Source of the DNA: Candidatus Dojkabacteria bacterium
GTDB taxonomy: Bacteria > Patescibacteriota > Dojkabacteria > SC72
DNA: 50,661 nucleotides
Assembly: GCA_028694805.1 (NCBI GenBank)
Contig: JAQVKD010000004.1
Location: forward strand, 1 to 50,661
Direction: 5' to 3'
Under the pieces are notes generated by a model that worked only from the letters and a program-made list of their open reading frames with translations, was not told the DNA's origin and made no database searches. Below, piece after piece: positions 41,804-50,403 of this stretch (position 1 is its first letter; each line of letters starts with the position of its first letter). The position numbers and the translations under genes are program-made.

Positions 41804-43225
41804 TTAATTCTTGATTAAATCTTTAACAGTAGTAATCTCTAAAATACTATTATTCTCTTTATTTTTTATTGAACTACCGCTAATAATAGCAATTTTATCG
41901 TTAAAATCCAACTCTCCATATGAAAAAATGATTTCTACTGCCTTACTGATACTCTCATCTCTATCATCCGACAGATTTCCTGTAAAGTATGTTTTCACAC
42001 CACGTAGTAAGTTATCAATTCTAACTCTGCTAATATCATTAGTTACTTCGAATATTGGTATAGTTAATCTATGTCTTGATAGAGAACGAACTGTCTTTCC
42101 TGTTTCAGATAGTACTAATACGGCATTGATATCGATACTATTAGTTAAATTGTAAAGGCTCTTACAAAGCTCGTCTGTATCTCTTGTAGCATCCGTATTC
42201 CCGTAGACCATTTGAGGGATGAGGGTATCCTCTGTGGATGTCGCAATTCTATTCATTGTCTTTACACTCTCAATTGGATACTCTCCAACTGATGTTTCTG
42301 CAGAAAGCATTATAGCATCTGTACCATCGATAATACTGTTTGCTACATCACTAACCTCTGCTCTAGTGGGGTGAGGATTCTTTTTCATGCTATCAAGCAT
42401 CTGAGTCGCTATGATACATGGTTTCCCAACACTTCTACATCTATATACTAATTGTTTTTGAATTATTGGTATCTTCTCAAACGGAATTTCTACTCCTAAA
42501 TCTCCTCTAGCGATCATAATGGCATCTGATACTTCTAAAATCTCATCAAAATTATCCAAACCTGTTTGATTTTCGATTTTAGAAATTATATTTATTTTAC
42601 TATCACCTAAAATCTCTCTTGCCTTCTCTACTACAGATTTCTTTTGTACAAACGAAAGGGCAACAAAATCATAATCTAATTCAACGGCGCTCTTTATATC
42701 TGCAATATCTTTCTCTGTTAATTCTGGGAAGCTAAGTTCTTGATTAGGGATATTGACTGTTTTTTGTGGATTTATGGTGAAATCATTTTTAACAGTACAT
42801 ACAATTTTATCCTCTATGATATCTGTAACTGATAGCTCTAACCCACCGTCATCAATTAAGATAGTGGCTCCTCTAGAAATATCTTTATATAGATCGTTGT
42901 ATGTAATTTGTATCTCATTATCAGTGGAGATATTTCTACTTGAAGGAATCAATATTATAGTTTCTCCAATTCTTACATCTCTTGCTTCTGAAAATCCCGT
43001 TACCCTAATTTTATTTCCCATGGTGTCTAAGATTAAGGAAATTCTTGGAGAGATTGATCTAATAGCTTCCTTAACTCTTTTAAGTTCTTCAAAGTCAGCA
43101 AAGGATGCATTAATTCTAGCCATATCTAAGCCAGAACTAATCATATTCCTTAAGATATCTTCGTCCCAACTTGATGGACCAATAGTGGCAACAATTTTTG
43201 TTTTACAAAACTTTTGAGCAGTCAT
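41804..43225 (-). CDS. pyk: Pyruvate kinase with altered active-site motifs
   Basis: Glycolytic enzyme making pyruvate and ATP from PEP. The 473-aa protein shows the barrel start TKIVATIGPSSWDEDILRNM, the catalytic Lys region IISKIENQTG, the ARGDLGVEIP metal-binding loop, TQMLDSMKKNPHPTRAEVSD and a C-terminal domain. Two near-invariant motifs differ. The NFSHG segment reads NASFA (the His is lost, though Asn and Ser that hold K+ remain). The DTKGPEIR segment reads DTMGNKIR. Other catalytic residues are in place, so it may still act, but kinetics or substrate could differ. Leaderless-type TATACT lies 9 nt before the ATG. Confidence 0.9.
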   Translation of the reverse strand: MTAQKFCKTKIVATIGPSSWDEDILRNMISSGLDMARINASFADFEELKRVKEAIRSISPRISLILDTMGNKIRVTGFSEARDVRIGETIILIPSSRNISTDNEIQITYNDLYKDISRGATILIDDGGLELSVTDIIEDKIVCTVKNDFTINPQKTVNIPNQELSFPELTEKDIADIKSAVELDYDFVALSFVQKKSVVEKAREILGDSKINIISKIENQTGLDNFDEILEVSDAIMIARGDLGVEIPFEKIPIIQKQLVYRCRSVGKPCIIATQMLDSMKKNPHPTRAEVSDVANSIIDGTDAIMLSAETSVGEYPIESVKTMNRIATSTEDTLIPQMVYGNTDATRDTDELCKSLYNLTNSIDINAVLVLSETGKTVRSLSRHRLTIPIFEVTNDISRVRIDNLLRGVKTYFTGNLSDDRDESISKAVEIIFSYGELDFNDKIAIISGSSIKNKENNSILEITTVKDLIKN

Positions 43226-43234
43226 TTCAGTTAA

Positions 43235-43240
43235 AGTATA
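43235..43240 (-). promoter_or_regulatory. -10 box 9 nt before pyk ATG
   Basis: The minus strand reads TATACT, TTAACTGAA, ATG. No Shine-Dalgarno. Confidence 0.4.
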
Positions 43241-43319
43241 TGGGATAGAAATTAGTTTTACAACTCTATTTTAATATATTATATTAATAGTACAAAAATA
43301 AACTGTCATTTTTATTTAT

Positions 43320-43727
43320 ATGGTTAGTTATTTGAAAAATCTATTTATTTTGATTTTGATTTTCTTCTTTTCAACTACAATTTTTAGTGGAATTGTAATG
43401 CCAACTATAACAATATATTTCATTCTTACGCTCATCATTTTGTCAATGGGGATTATGTTAACTAAACCGTTATTAAAATTTTTAACTATAAAAATAAACT
43501 TTTTAACATATATCTTAATGTCAACTTTAATAACAATAGGAATACTATTCTTATTAAAGATTTTTATGACAGGATTTTTTGTTGAAAGTAGTCAGTTTCT
43601 TGGTATAAATGCCGATTTCCTACAGGTTAATGGCTTCGAGATGTCTCCAATACTTACTATTATTATCTTTGCTCTTGTCTCATGTTTTATAAGCTCAGTA
43701 TTTTATCTTATGGATAAATCCGATTAA
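43320..43727 (+). CDS. Four-helix membrane protein (phage-holin-4-like family)
   Basis: 135 aa with four hydrophobic helices: LFILILIFFFSTTIFSGIV, ITIYFILTLIILSMGIML, LTYILMSTLITIGILFLL and ILTIIIFALVSCFISSVFYLM. The pattern and the INADFLQVNGFEMSP loop resemble the PF04020-type membrane proteins common in bacteria. Despite the name these are usually not phage lysis proteins, and there are no phage genes around. Function unknown; it precedes secG by 20 nt. Confidence 0.6.
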   Translation: MVSYLKNLFILILIFFFSTTIFSGIVMPTITIYFILTLIILSMGIMLTKPLLKFLTIKINFLTYILMSTLITIGILFLLKIFMTGFFVESSQFLGINADFLQVNGFEMSPILTIIIFALVSCFISSVFYLMDKSD

Positions 43728-43735
43728 ATTTGTAG

Positions 43736-43741
43736 TATAAT
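43736..43741 (+). promoter_or_regulatory. -10 box 6 nt before secG ATG (leaderless)
   Basis: TATAAT, AGCCAC, ATG. It lies in the 20-nt gap after the upstream gene, so secG can be transcribed on its own. Confidence 0.5.
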
Positions 43742-43747
43742 AGCCAC

Positions 43748-43969
43748 ATGTATAAAATATTACTTATCGTACAAATAGTTATTTCTTCTCTTCTTGTAAT
43801 CTCTATCCTTTTACAAAATCGTGCAGAGGGTTTAGGAAAAATGTTTGGAGGTGGAGGTGAAGTTTTTAGAACTAAAAGAGGATTAGAAAAATTTCTCTAC
43901 TATTTCACCATTGCCCTAATAGTTATTTTGGTTGTTATATCTTTAACTTTGCTTAAATTAGCAGATTAA
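43748..43969 (+). CDS. secG: Protein translocase subunit SecG
   Basis: 73-aa SecYEG accessory subunit with two membrane helices (ILLIVQIVISSLLVISILLQ and FLYYFTIALIVILVVISLTLL). The conserved cytoplasmic loop between them reads NRAEGLGKMFGGGGEVFRTKRG. It stimulates SecA-driven export. The next gene begins 1 nt after its stop. Confidence 0.92.
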   Translation: MYKILLIVQIVISSLLVISILLQNRAEGLGKMFGGGGEVFRTKRGLEKFLYYFTIALIVILVVISLTLLKLAD

Positions 43970-43970
43970 T

Positions 43971-45752
43971 ATGTCTGAAGAGAAAAAGAAGAAAAAGGAA
44001 AAGAAGGTTCTTTCTATGTACGAGGCTTTTAGTAAAATCTCAGATAATTCAGGGATTAAGAGAGTTAAACGGGATAGAAAAGAGAACACGATTAGAGATT
44101 TCTTTTGGAATTACCCAGATTATATTGCCAAGTTTCTTAAACTAACAACTCCCCTTAGTACAATAATTCTTTTCGCTCTAATAGGTTTAGGTTTATTTAT
44201 ATTTCTAAGAAGTACTACTTTTGCTGAAAAAATATCTCCTAAAGAGAGTAACTACTACATTGAGGGAAGGGTTGGTGCGATATCAACATTTAATCCTTTG
44301 TTTAGTAATCAGAATGATATAGATAAAGCCATACAGGAATTAGTTTTTGAGAAATTTGTATATATAGATTCAAAAGAGAATATTTTGCCAGGGATTGCTA
44401 CAAAATGGAGTGTTAGTGATAATGGTAAGGTATATACTTTTGATATTAGTTTGGATCATATATGGAGTGATGGAGAATCTCTAGCTATAGATGATATTCT
44501 TTTTACATTTGAAACTGCGATATCTCTATCTACAGAAGAGGGATATGATACTGTAGGTTCTGGTTTGATTGACGTTGATATTGAAATTATAGACTCAGAT
44601 ACTATTCAATTTACTCTCCCACAAACAAATGCAATATTTCCTGAACTTGCCTCTGTGTATATAGTGCCAAAACATATATTAGAAGATATCTCTTTGAAGG
44701 ATATGCCTTTTGATATTTTTGCTAGAAATCCAATTGGATCTGGTCCTTATAGGATTTCTAAGAGTGAGCCTAATATTGTATATTTACAAGCTTCAGAGTA
44801 TTTCAATCCAGAACCTAATATTTCTAATCTAATTTTTAGAGTATATTCAGATATCTCTAGTTTAGAATCTGCTTTTAGGAATGATCTATTGGATGCTGTT
44901 GTATTACCTGATAACTATACTGCAGATTTTGTTAATGAGTATAGTTCATATGTAGTCGATAGAATAGATCTTCCATATAGAGAGAGATTACTTTTCTTTA
45001 ATTTAAGAAAAGAGAAATTTCAGAGCGAATCTTTAAGATTGGGGATAAATTATCTTATTGATAAAGAGAAACTCTTAGAAGAGTCTGGTATTTCTGGAGA
45101 TGTCCTATATGGTCCTATATACGAAGGTAGTTGGGCATATTCTTCTTCTATTGATTATCCTAAATATGATCCAGAGAAGGCAGAAGAGGCTTTAGAAGAG
45201 GCTGGTTACACAAGAAATGAATCTAATGGCTATTTTGAAACAGAAGATGGGAAATTACTTACATTTACTATTAGTTATCTTGATAATGAGAGTAATCAAA
45301 AGCTTTTAGAAACATTGTCTACAATTTTAGCTGATGAGGGTGTTATTGTTAATCTTGAACCTTTAACATACTCTCAATTAACTCAGGAGATTTTAGCGAC
45401 TAGAAATTTCGAACTTCTCATGTATGAGATTGAGTTAACTGTAGATCCAGATCAGTATAATTTATGGCATTCTTTACAAAAAGAATATCCTAATTTAAAT
45501 CTATCTGGTTATGAATTTAGTCGTGTAGATATCTTGTTAGAGGAAGGGAGAAAGACCATAGATAGAGAGGATAGAAAGGAGGATTATGCATTAATTCAGA
45601 AATATTTAATACAGGATATGCCAGTTGTTTTTCTTTATAGACCTTCATATTTATATGTAGTAAAGGATGATATCTCTGGTATAGATATTGAGAATATTGT
45701 TAGAGTAGAGGATATTTATAGGAATATTTATGAATGGGAAATTGTAAAATAG
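43971..45752 (+). CDS. Membrane-anchored family 5 (peptide/nickel type) substrate-binding protein
   Basis: The 593-aa protein has a long, very basic cytoplasmic N-terminus (about 75 residues, EEKKKKKEKKVLSMYEAF), one helix (about 82-98, STIILFALIGLGLFIFL) and an extracytoplasmic SBP_bac_5 domain. Family motifs are PLFSNQNDIDKAIQELVFE, WSDGESLAIDDILFTFE and NPIGSGPYRISKSEP. The C-lobe has YLIQDMPVVFLYRPSYLYV. Unlike usual lipoprotein receptors it is membrane-tethered with a cytoplasmic tail. No ABC permease or ATPase genes are nearby; the partner transporter must be elsewhere or absent. It is coupled to secG (1-nt gap). Confidence 0.85.
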   Translation: MSEEKKKKKEKKVLSMYEAFSKISDNSGIKRVKRDRKENTIRDFFWNYPDYIAKFLKLTTPLSTIILFALIGLGLFIFLRSTTFAEKISPKESNYYIEGRVGAISTFNPLFSNQNDIDKAIQELVFEKFVYIDSKENILPGIATKWSVSDNGKVYTFDISLDHIWSDGESLAIDDILFTFETAISLSTEEGYDTVGSGLIDVDIEIIDSDTIQFTLPQTNAIFPELASVYIVPKHILEDISLKDMPFDIFARNPIGSGPYRISKSEPNIVYLQASEYFNPEPNISNLIFRVYSDISSLESAFRNDLLDAVVLPDNYTADFVNEYSSYVVDRIDLPYRERLLFFNLRKEKFQSESLRLGINYLIDKEKLLEESGISGDVLYGPIYEGSWAYSSSIDYPKYDPEKAEEALEEAGYTRNESNGYFETEDGKLLTFTISYLDNESNQKLLETLSTILADEGVIVNLEPLTYSQLTQEILATRNFELLMYEIELTVDPDQYNLWHSLQKEYPNLNLSGYEFSRVDILLEEGRKTIDREDRKEDYALIQKYLIQDMPVVFLYRPSYLYVVKDDISGIDIENIVRVEDIYRNIYEWEIVK

Positions 45753-45779
45753 CTCTTCAATGTTTATAGATTACCAGCA

Positions 45780-45866
45780 TGGTGCCAAGAGGGGGACTTG
45801 AACCCCCACCCGTTTTAATGGACTACGTTCTGAACGTAGCGTGTCTGCCAATTCCACCATCCTGGC
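45780..45866 (-). tRNA. tRNA-Leu (anticodon CAG)
   Basis: Minus-strand cloverleaf with acceptor GCCAGGA/TCTTGGC (one G-U), discriminator A and encoded CCA. The anticodon stem is CTACG/CGTAG with loop TTCAGAA, a long variable arm, and T-loop GTTCAAGTC. The length is 87 nt. Two Leu isoacceptors lie 4 kb apart. Confidence 0.97.
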
Positions 45867-45901
45867 TTAATAGATATAAGGTATTTTATCATGATAGATA
45901 T

Positions 45902-47095
45902 TTACTCTTCTACTTTTGATGTTAGTGTAACAACTACATCCTTTTTGTTCTTATCAGTAGGCTCTTTATTCTCCTTACCAGATTCTTTATCTGGATCAAA
46001 ATTCTTAAAATCTTTTAAGAAATCTCTTCTAGTAAATATTGCCTCTTTCTCATTTTCTACTTTTTGAGGTTCTTTAATATCCTCATTCTTTTTCTCTTTC
46101 TTACTCTTTTTAACTCTCTTCTCTTTTTTCTTTTCTTTTTGAGGTTTTTTTACTTCTTTATTAGATTCTTCTCCAAAAAGTTCTAATAATGTTTTTTCAT
46201 TCTTCTGTTTACCATTTATTTTCTTTTCAATCTCGGTATCATGGTCATCTCTATTTGTCTTATTGATAAGAAGAAAAAGTAATGCTGTAACCAATCCACC
46301 AAACAAAATTCCAGAAACTGTCAAAATCAAAAGATCTGGATTTTGACCAATGATTGATATGATATTATCAAAATCTAAATCATTAAAACTAAAACTTATA
46401 TCAGAGTTACTATTAATATTAGTAGTAACATCATCTCCATATTGGACAACTGCGGGTTCACTAGGGTTACTAGCATAACCATCTTTTCTCGTATATCCAT
46501 AAATTGTATATATACCATCAACTACAGTATCAAACTCTATAGCTGTATTCCAATCACCATCACCATTAATTTCTGCTATCTCTGTATAGTGATCTGCGCC
46601 AACAGAAACAGTTAAAACAACTTCGCTATTAGCTAAACCTGTTCCAGATATTATGAGATTATTATCAGTAAATTGTGGGGCCTTTATTATTGGAGGTCTT
46701 GGAATAATAACGATATCATATTCTAAAACTTTTGTTGCACCAATTGAATCTACAAATCTAAACTTAAGATGATGCTCTCCAATACTTAAGGATGGTAATG
46801 AATATGGACTAGTTATATCCTTGTATCCACTCTCATCAATATCTATCTCTACTCCAGCTTTCTCTTCTGAAGGATCTATGAATGTTATTATATGACTTGG
46901 ATTGTCTGTGTAATCTGGTATAGAAATCTGTAATTCATTTTCAATCTCCTCAGTTCTTTGTTCTTCTAACTGTGCTACTTCCTCAGCTTTAACCTCTTCA
47001 TCTGTTCCTAGTAGATCACTAACAGATATATCTTCTGCAAAAACGAAACTTGGTAGAAGAAATGTGATTAGTATTCCAGTTAAAAATTTTTTCAT
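45902..47095 (-). CDS. Exported Ig-like protein with transmembrane anchor and Lys/Glu-rich cytoplasmic tail
   Basis: The start is placed at ATG 47095 (397 aa) because MKKFLTGILITFLLPSFVFA is a standard signal peptide. The extracellular part has two Ig/FN3-like domains (ITFIDPSEEKAGVEIDIDES and PPIIKAPQFTDNNLIISGTG, about 70-235). A membrane helix follows (LILTVSGILFGGLVTALLFLLI, about 260-282). The cytoplasmic region is repetitive and highly charged (KKPQKEKKKEKRVKKSKKEKK). This topology resembles surface-to-cytoplasm stalk proteins. No named family is recognised. It is downstream of def. Confidence 0.7.
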   Translation of the reverse strand: MKKFLTGILITFLLPSFVFAEDISVSDLLGTDEEVKAEEVAQLEEQRTEEIENELQISIPDYTDNPSHIITFIDPSEEKAGVEIDIDESGYKDITSPYSLPSLSIGEHHLKFRFVDSIGATKVLEYDIVIIPRPPIIKAPQFTDNNLIISGTGLANSEVVLTVSVGADHYTEIAEINGDGDWNTAIEFDTVVDGIYTIYGYTRKDGYASNPSEPAVVQYGDDVTTNINSNSDISFSFNDLDFDNIISIIGQNPDLLILTVSGILFGGLVTALLFLLINKTNRDDHDTEIEKKINGKQKNEKTLLELFGEESNKEVKKPQKEKKKEKRVKKSKKEKKNEDIKEPQKVENEKEAIFTRRDFLKDFKNFDPDKESGKENKEPTDKNKKDVVVTLTSKVEE

Positions 47096-47149
47096 AAAGG
47101 CAGTCACTAATATTACTTTAAATATTGTATATATTCTTTTAAAATTTTT

Positions 47150-47638
47150 CTAGTCTATAGCTTTATCTATGAATAGAATGCCATTTAGATGATCATTCTC
47201 ATGTTGAACTACTCTTGCATTTAAACCACTAAATCTCCTTTTAATTATTTTCCCATCTTTATCCATATATTTAACCTTTATCTTTTTAAATCTCTCGACA
47301 TTTTTTTCTACATTAGGAACACTTAAACAACCCTCTATATCTATATCTGTCTTACTTCCTATATTTTGTACTACTGGATTAAGTATTAATTCAAATTCAT
47401 TAGTGTCATAGTTAAAGATATATACAACACTTTTGTTAACTCCAACCTGTGGAGCAGAAATGCCTCCAGATTCTATACCTACCTGCTCTTCACTGGTTTT
47501 TGCAGTATGTAAAAGGTCTTCTAAAAATTCTTGGAATTCTTTTGTTTTAAGCTCTTTAGGAGAAACCTCTTTAGATTTGTTTCTTAAAATTATTTCTTCT
47601 TCTTTATTTTCTATTGTATATATTTTTAACTGTTTCAT
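47150..47638 (-). CDS. def: Peptide deformylase
   Basis: Removes the N-formyl group from nascent proteins. Motif 1 is GGISAPQVGVNK (usual GxGLAAPQ), motif 2 is EGCLSVPN with the metal Cys, and motif 3 is VVQHENDHLNGILF with the HExDH metal-binding set. The length is 162 aa. It is 18 nt after miaB in one operon. Motif 1 deviates mildly (GIS instead of GLA), as in several divergent PDFs. Confidence 0.95.
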   Translation of the reverse strand: MKQLKIYTIENKEEEIILRNKSKEVSPKELKTKEFQEFLEDLLHTAKTSEEQVGIESGGISAPQVGVNKSVVYIFNYDTNEFELILNPVVQNIGSKTDIDIEGCLSVPNVEKNVERFKKIKVKYMDKDGKIIKRRFSGLNARVVQHENDHLNGILFIDKAID

Positions 47639-47656
47639 ACCTAAGTATACCAGATA

Positions 47657-48922
47657 TTAACATTTTAACCCGCTTCTACTGTATCCATTAACTTCTAGAT
47701 TATAGATCTTGCCAGGTTTATACTTTTTTTCTGTAATTACTTCATGATTGTAATATGAGATTCCTTTATTAGGTTCAATCATTAAGACGGGTATAGATTT
47801 ATTTAGTAACTGTTTATGTTTTCTCTCTCTAATTTCATTTACACATTCTCTTAATATCTTTTCTCTCTTCTTCTTTATGGATAGAGATACATTATCTGTC
47901 ATTTTACTAGCTACTGTACCTTTTCTTTGTGAGTATTTTCCAATATATACCATCTCTACTTCACATTTTTTAACAAGGTTAATAGTTTTATTAAAATCGT
48001 CATCTGTTTCTGTAGGAAAACCCACTATTGCATCTGTAGTTATTCTAAATAGAGGATCTTTAGCTTTAATCTGATCGCAGATATCTATAAAAGTTTGAGC
48101 TTTATATCTGCGATTCATAAGATTTAAGATTCTATCTGATCCAGATTGTACTGCTATATTGCAATGTTTAAGAAATTTCTCATGTGTTGTAATTAAATCT
48201 ATTAATTCATTACTAAAATCCTTTGGGTGTGATGAAAGAAAATTAATCCAGAATTCTCCATCTATTTTCTCCACCTCTTTTAGAAGGTCTATGAAATTCC
48301 TACTCTCGTCTTCCCAACTATTAACATTCTGACCAAGGAGTGTAACTATTTTCCCGTCATTTGAAATGAAATTATTGATATTTTCTAATATCTGTTTTTT
48401 AGGAAGATTTATTAGTTCTCCTCTAGCATATGGGACTATACAGTATGAGCAGAAATTGTCACATCCATGCGATGTTGAGAAGAGACCTTGGTATTTGTTG
48501 TTTATATCATAGTTAATAGATTGTGTATTTATTTGATCTGAGTCATCAATATTCAGAATCTTGGGTAGTTGGTCTATTTCTTTAATATTTATTATATGTG
48601 TAATCCATGGATGTTTCCTTAACAAAGTCTTTTTGTATTTCTCAGATATCTGATTATTTTCTCTGTCATATCTTTGTGCCATACATCCAGTTAATATTAC
48701 TGTCTTATCATTAAAATCTTTATTCTGAGACTTTATTCCCCATCCGGACACCTTGTCTTCTGCTTGTTGTCTAATACTGCATGTTACTAGGAATATGATA
48801 TCTGCTTTTCTCCAATCCTTAGTTTCAGTTAAACTATAACTATTTAAAATGTTTCTAATACTATTTCCATCTGCAGTATTCATTGCACAGCCATATGTTT
48901 TAATATAGAAAGTTTTGTTCAT
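47657..48922 (-). CDS. miaB: tRNA-2-methylthio-N6-dimethylallyladenosine synthase (MiaB-type)
   Basis: Radical-SAM methylthiotransferase acting on position 37 of tRNAs reading UNN codons. The N-terminal cluster domain has TYGCAMNTADGN, VTCSIRQQAEDK and TGCMAQRY (three Cys). The radical SAM motif is CDNFCSYCIVPYARGE, followed by LGQNVNSWED and a TRAM domain at the C-terminus (ITEKKYKPGKIYNLEVNGYS). The length of 421 aa is in range. MtaB-type activity cannot be fully excluded. TAAAAT (extended -10) ends 6 nt before the ATG. Confidence 0.9.
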   Translation of the reverse strand: MNKTFYIKTYGCAMNTADGNSIRNILNSYSLTETKDWRKADIIFLVTCSIRQQAEDKVSGWGIKSQNKDFNDKTVILTGCMAQRYDRENNQISEKYKKTLLRKHPWITHIINIKEIDQLPKILNIDDSDQINTQSINYDINNKYQGLFSTSHGCDNFCSYCIVPYARGELINLPKKQILENINNFISNDGKIVTLLGQNVNSWEDESRNFIDLLKEVEKIDGEFWINFLSSHPKDFSNELIDLITTHEKFLKHCNIAVQSGSDRILNLMNRRYKAQTFIDICDQIKAKDPLFRITTDAIVGFPTETDDDFNKTINLVKKCEVEMVYIGKYSQRKGTVASKMTDNVSLSIKKKREKILRECVNEIRERKHKQLLNKSIPVLMIEPNKGISYYNHEVITEKKYKPGKIYNLEVNGYSRSGLKC

Positions 48923-48928
48923 ATGGTG

Positions 48929-48934
48929 ATTTTA
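48929..48934 (-). promoter_or_regulatory. Extended -10 box 6 nt before miaB ATG (leaderless)
   Basis: The minus strand reads TGGTAAAAT, CACCAT, ATG, just after the upstream terminator. Confidence 0.45.
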
Positions 48935-48956
48935 CCATAGTTAAAGTGAAATAAAG

Positions 48957-48980
48957 AAAAAGAGGAGCTAATGCCCCTCT
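48957..48980 (-). terminator. Rho-independent terminator after the DUF5667-like gene
   Basis: The minus strand reads AGAGGGGC, ATTA, GCTCCTCT and then TTTTTC, an 8-bp stem with one G-U pair. It separates the DUF5667-like gene from miaB. Confidence 0.85.
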
Positions 48981-49003
48981 TCTATTCTCAATGAAGATAT
49001 ATT

Positions 49004-49612
49004 TTAGTTATTTCCATTACCATTCGTAGATCCATTGTCACTATCACTATTTCCATTAGTAGTATCGTCATTTGATGAATTTCCATTTGTTCCATCAGAA
49101 TTACCAGTATCTTCTTTTGTAGTACCACATGTCCCTGTTCCACACTGTTCTAAATTCTCTTCTAATTTCTCTTTGACTTCCAAAGCAGACTCTTCTCCAT
49201 TATTTTCTACTTGCTGCATAACTTGTATATGCTGTTCGAGTTGTAATTCATATTGATTTTGAATCTGTTCTAATTCACCATCTTGATATTTATCAGCATT
49301 AGCTTCAAGATCTCCTAATTTTTGTTGTACTCTGTCTTGTTGTTCAGAAACAGCTGCTAATACTTCTGATAGATCTGTATCAGAATCTGATAGGGCTTCT
49401 AATTCTGCAACTCTTTCAGCAAGTATCTCTGTTTCTAATTCTGCACTTTTAAGATCATCAAATGTTACTAATCTTTGTATATTCTCAGCTAATATATCAA
49501 TAGGATAGAGAGTGTCTCCTGGTTCTGCTGCATCAGCCTCTTGTGCTAGGAGATAGCCTCCTCCTCCTAATACGATTAGTAGTACTAATACTACTTTTAT
49601 TACTTTTTTCAT
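49004..49612 (-). CDS. Secreted DUF5667-like protein
   Basis: The 202-aa exported protein has a signal peptide (VIKVVLVLLIVLGGGGYLLA). Next is the DUF5667-like start AEPGDTLYPIDILAENIQRL, followed by a long coiled coil (about 45-155). The C-terminus is a low-complexity Asn/Gly/Ser/Asp tail (NSDGTNGNSSNDDTTNG) after a CGTGTCG pair of cysteines. The family is frequent in Patescibacteria and its function is unknown. It has its own terminator and is divergent from alkD. Confidence 0.75.
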   Translation of the reverse strand: MKKVIKVVLVLLIVLGGGGYLLAQEADAAEPGDTLYPIDILAENIQRLVTFDDLKSAELETEILAERVAELEALSDSDTDLSEVLAAVSEQQDRVQQKLGDLEANADKYQDGELEQIQNQYELQLEQHIQVMQQVENNGEESALEVKEKLEENLEQCGTGTCGTTKEDTGNSDGTNGNSSNDDTTNGNSDSDNGSTNGNGNN

Positions 49613-49683
49613 ATATATTAAAATATGTAAAAATTTAACTGTAGGATATAGTACAGCCTTAAAAATTTTTTGTCTAATTTTGA

Positions 49684-49689
49684 TATACT
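49684..49689 (+). promoter_or_regulatory. -10 box 7 nt before alkD ATG
   Basis: TATACT, GAAGAAT, ATG at 49697. It supports the ATG rather than the TTG at 49670 used in the ORF track. Confidence 0.45.
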
Positions 49690-49696
49690 GAAGAAT

Positions 49697-50401
49697 ATGA
49701 TTGAAGATGTAAAAAAAGAATTTAAAAAATATGCTTCAAAAAAAAGAGCTGATCATAGTGCCAGATTTTTTAAAACAGGAAAGGGTGAATATGCTGAAGC
49801 AGATCTGTTTTTAGGTGTAAGAAACCCAGATATTTATAAGGTTGTTAATAAATTTAAAAAAGAAATGAGTATCGATGAGGCTATATGTTTTCTTCAGCAT
49901 GAAATACATGAGTATAGATTGTTTGGATTAAAAGCTCTGGAATATAAATATAAAGAAGGTGATAAAGAGGTAAAGAAAGAGATTGTCGATATATATTTAG
50001 ATAATATTAAATATATAAATAATTGGGATTTGGTAGATCTATCTGCCCCCAATATTTTAGGTGATTATCTATTAGATAATGATAGAAATATTCTATATGT
50101 ATTAGTTAATAAGGAGGATCTTTGGTCAAAAAGAATTGCTATATTATCTACATTTGCATTTATAAAAAATGATGAGTTTGGTGATGCTTTAAAAATCTCA
50201 AAAATTTTACTAACACATGAACATGATTTAATACATAAAGCTGTAGGCTGGATGTTAAGAGAGATTTGGAAAAGAGATAGTGAAATTGCTGAGAAGTTTA
50301 TCAAGGATAATTATGATGATATGGATAGAATGACCTTGAGATATGCTATAGAGAAAATGGACGAGGGTGTAAGAATGTTGTTTTTGAAAAAGATCTTTTA
50401 G
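49697..50401 (+). CDS. AlkD-like DNA alkylation repair protein
   Basis: HEAT-like-repeat DNA glycosylase that excises alkylated bases (N3/N7-methylpurines in AlkD). The start ATG 49697 gives 234 aa and fits both the family (MIEDVKKEF then ARFFKTGKGEYAEAD) and a -10 box just upstream; the track's TTG start at 49670 lies upstream of it. AlkD hallmarks are kept: FLGVRNPD, NNWDLVD (Trp and catalytic Asp), WSKRIAIL (Arg) and AVGWMLREIWKRD (second Trp). It is alone on the plus strand between minus-strand genes. Confidence 0.88.
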   Translation: MIEDVKKEFKKYASKKRADHSARFFKTGKGEYAEADLFLGVRNPDIYKVVNKFKKEMSIDEAICFLQHEIHEYRLFGLKALEYKYKEGDKEVKKEIVDIYLDNIKYINNWDLVDLSAPNILGDYLLDNDRNILYVLVNKEDLWSKRIAILSTFAFIKNDEFGDALKISKILLTHEHDLIHKAVGWMLREIWKRDSEIAEKFIKDNYDDMDRMTLRYAIEKMDEGVRMLFLKKIF

Positions 50402-50403
50402 AA

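Noticed and set aside
43320-43727. Phage holin, suggesting a prophage
   Set aside because: The four-helix family named after holins is mostly a chromosomal membrane protein family, and no other phage gene is nearby.
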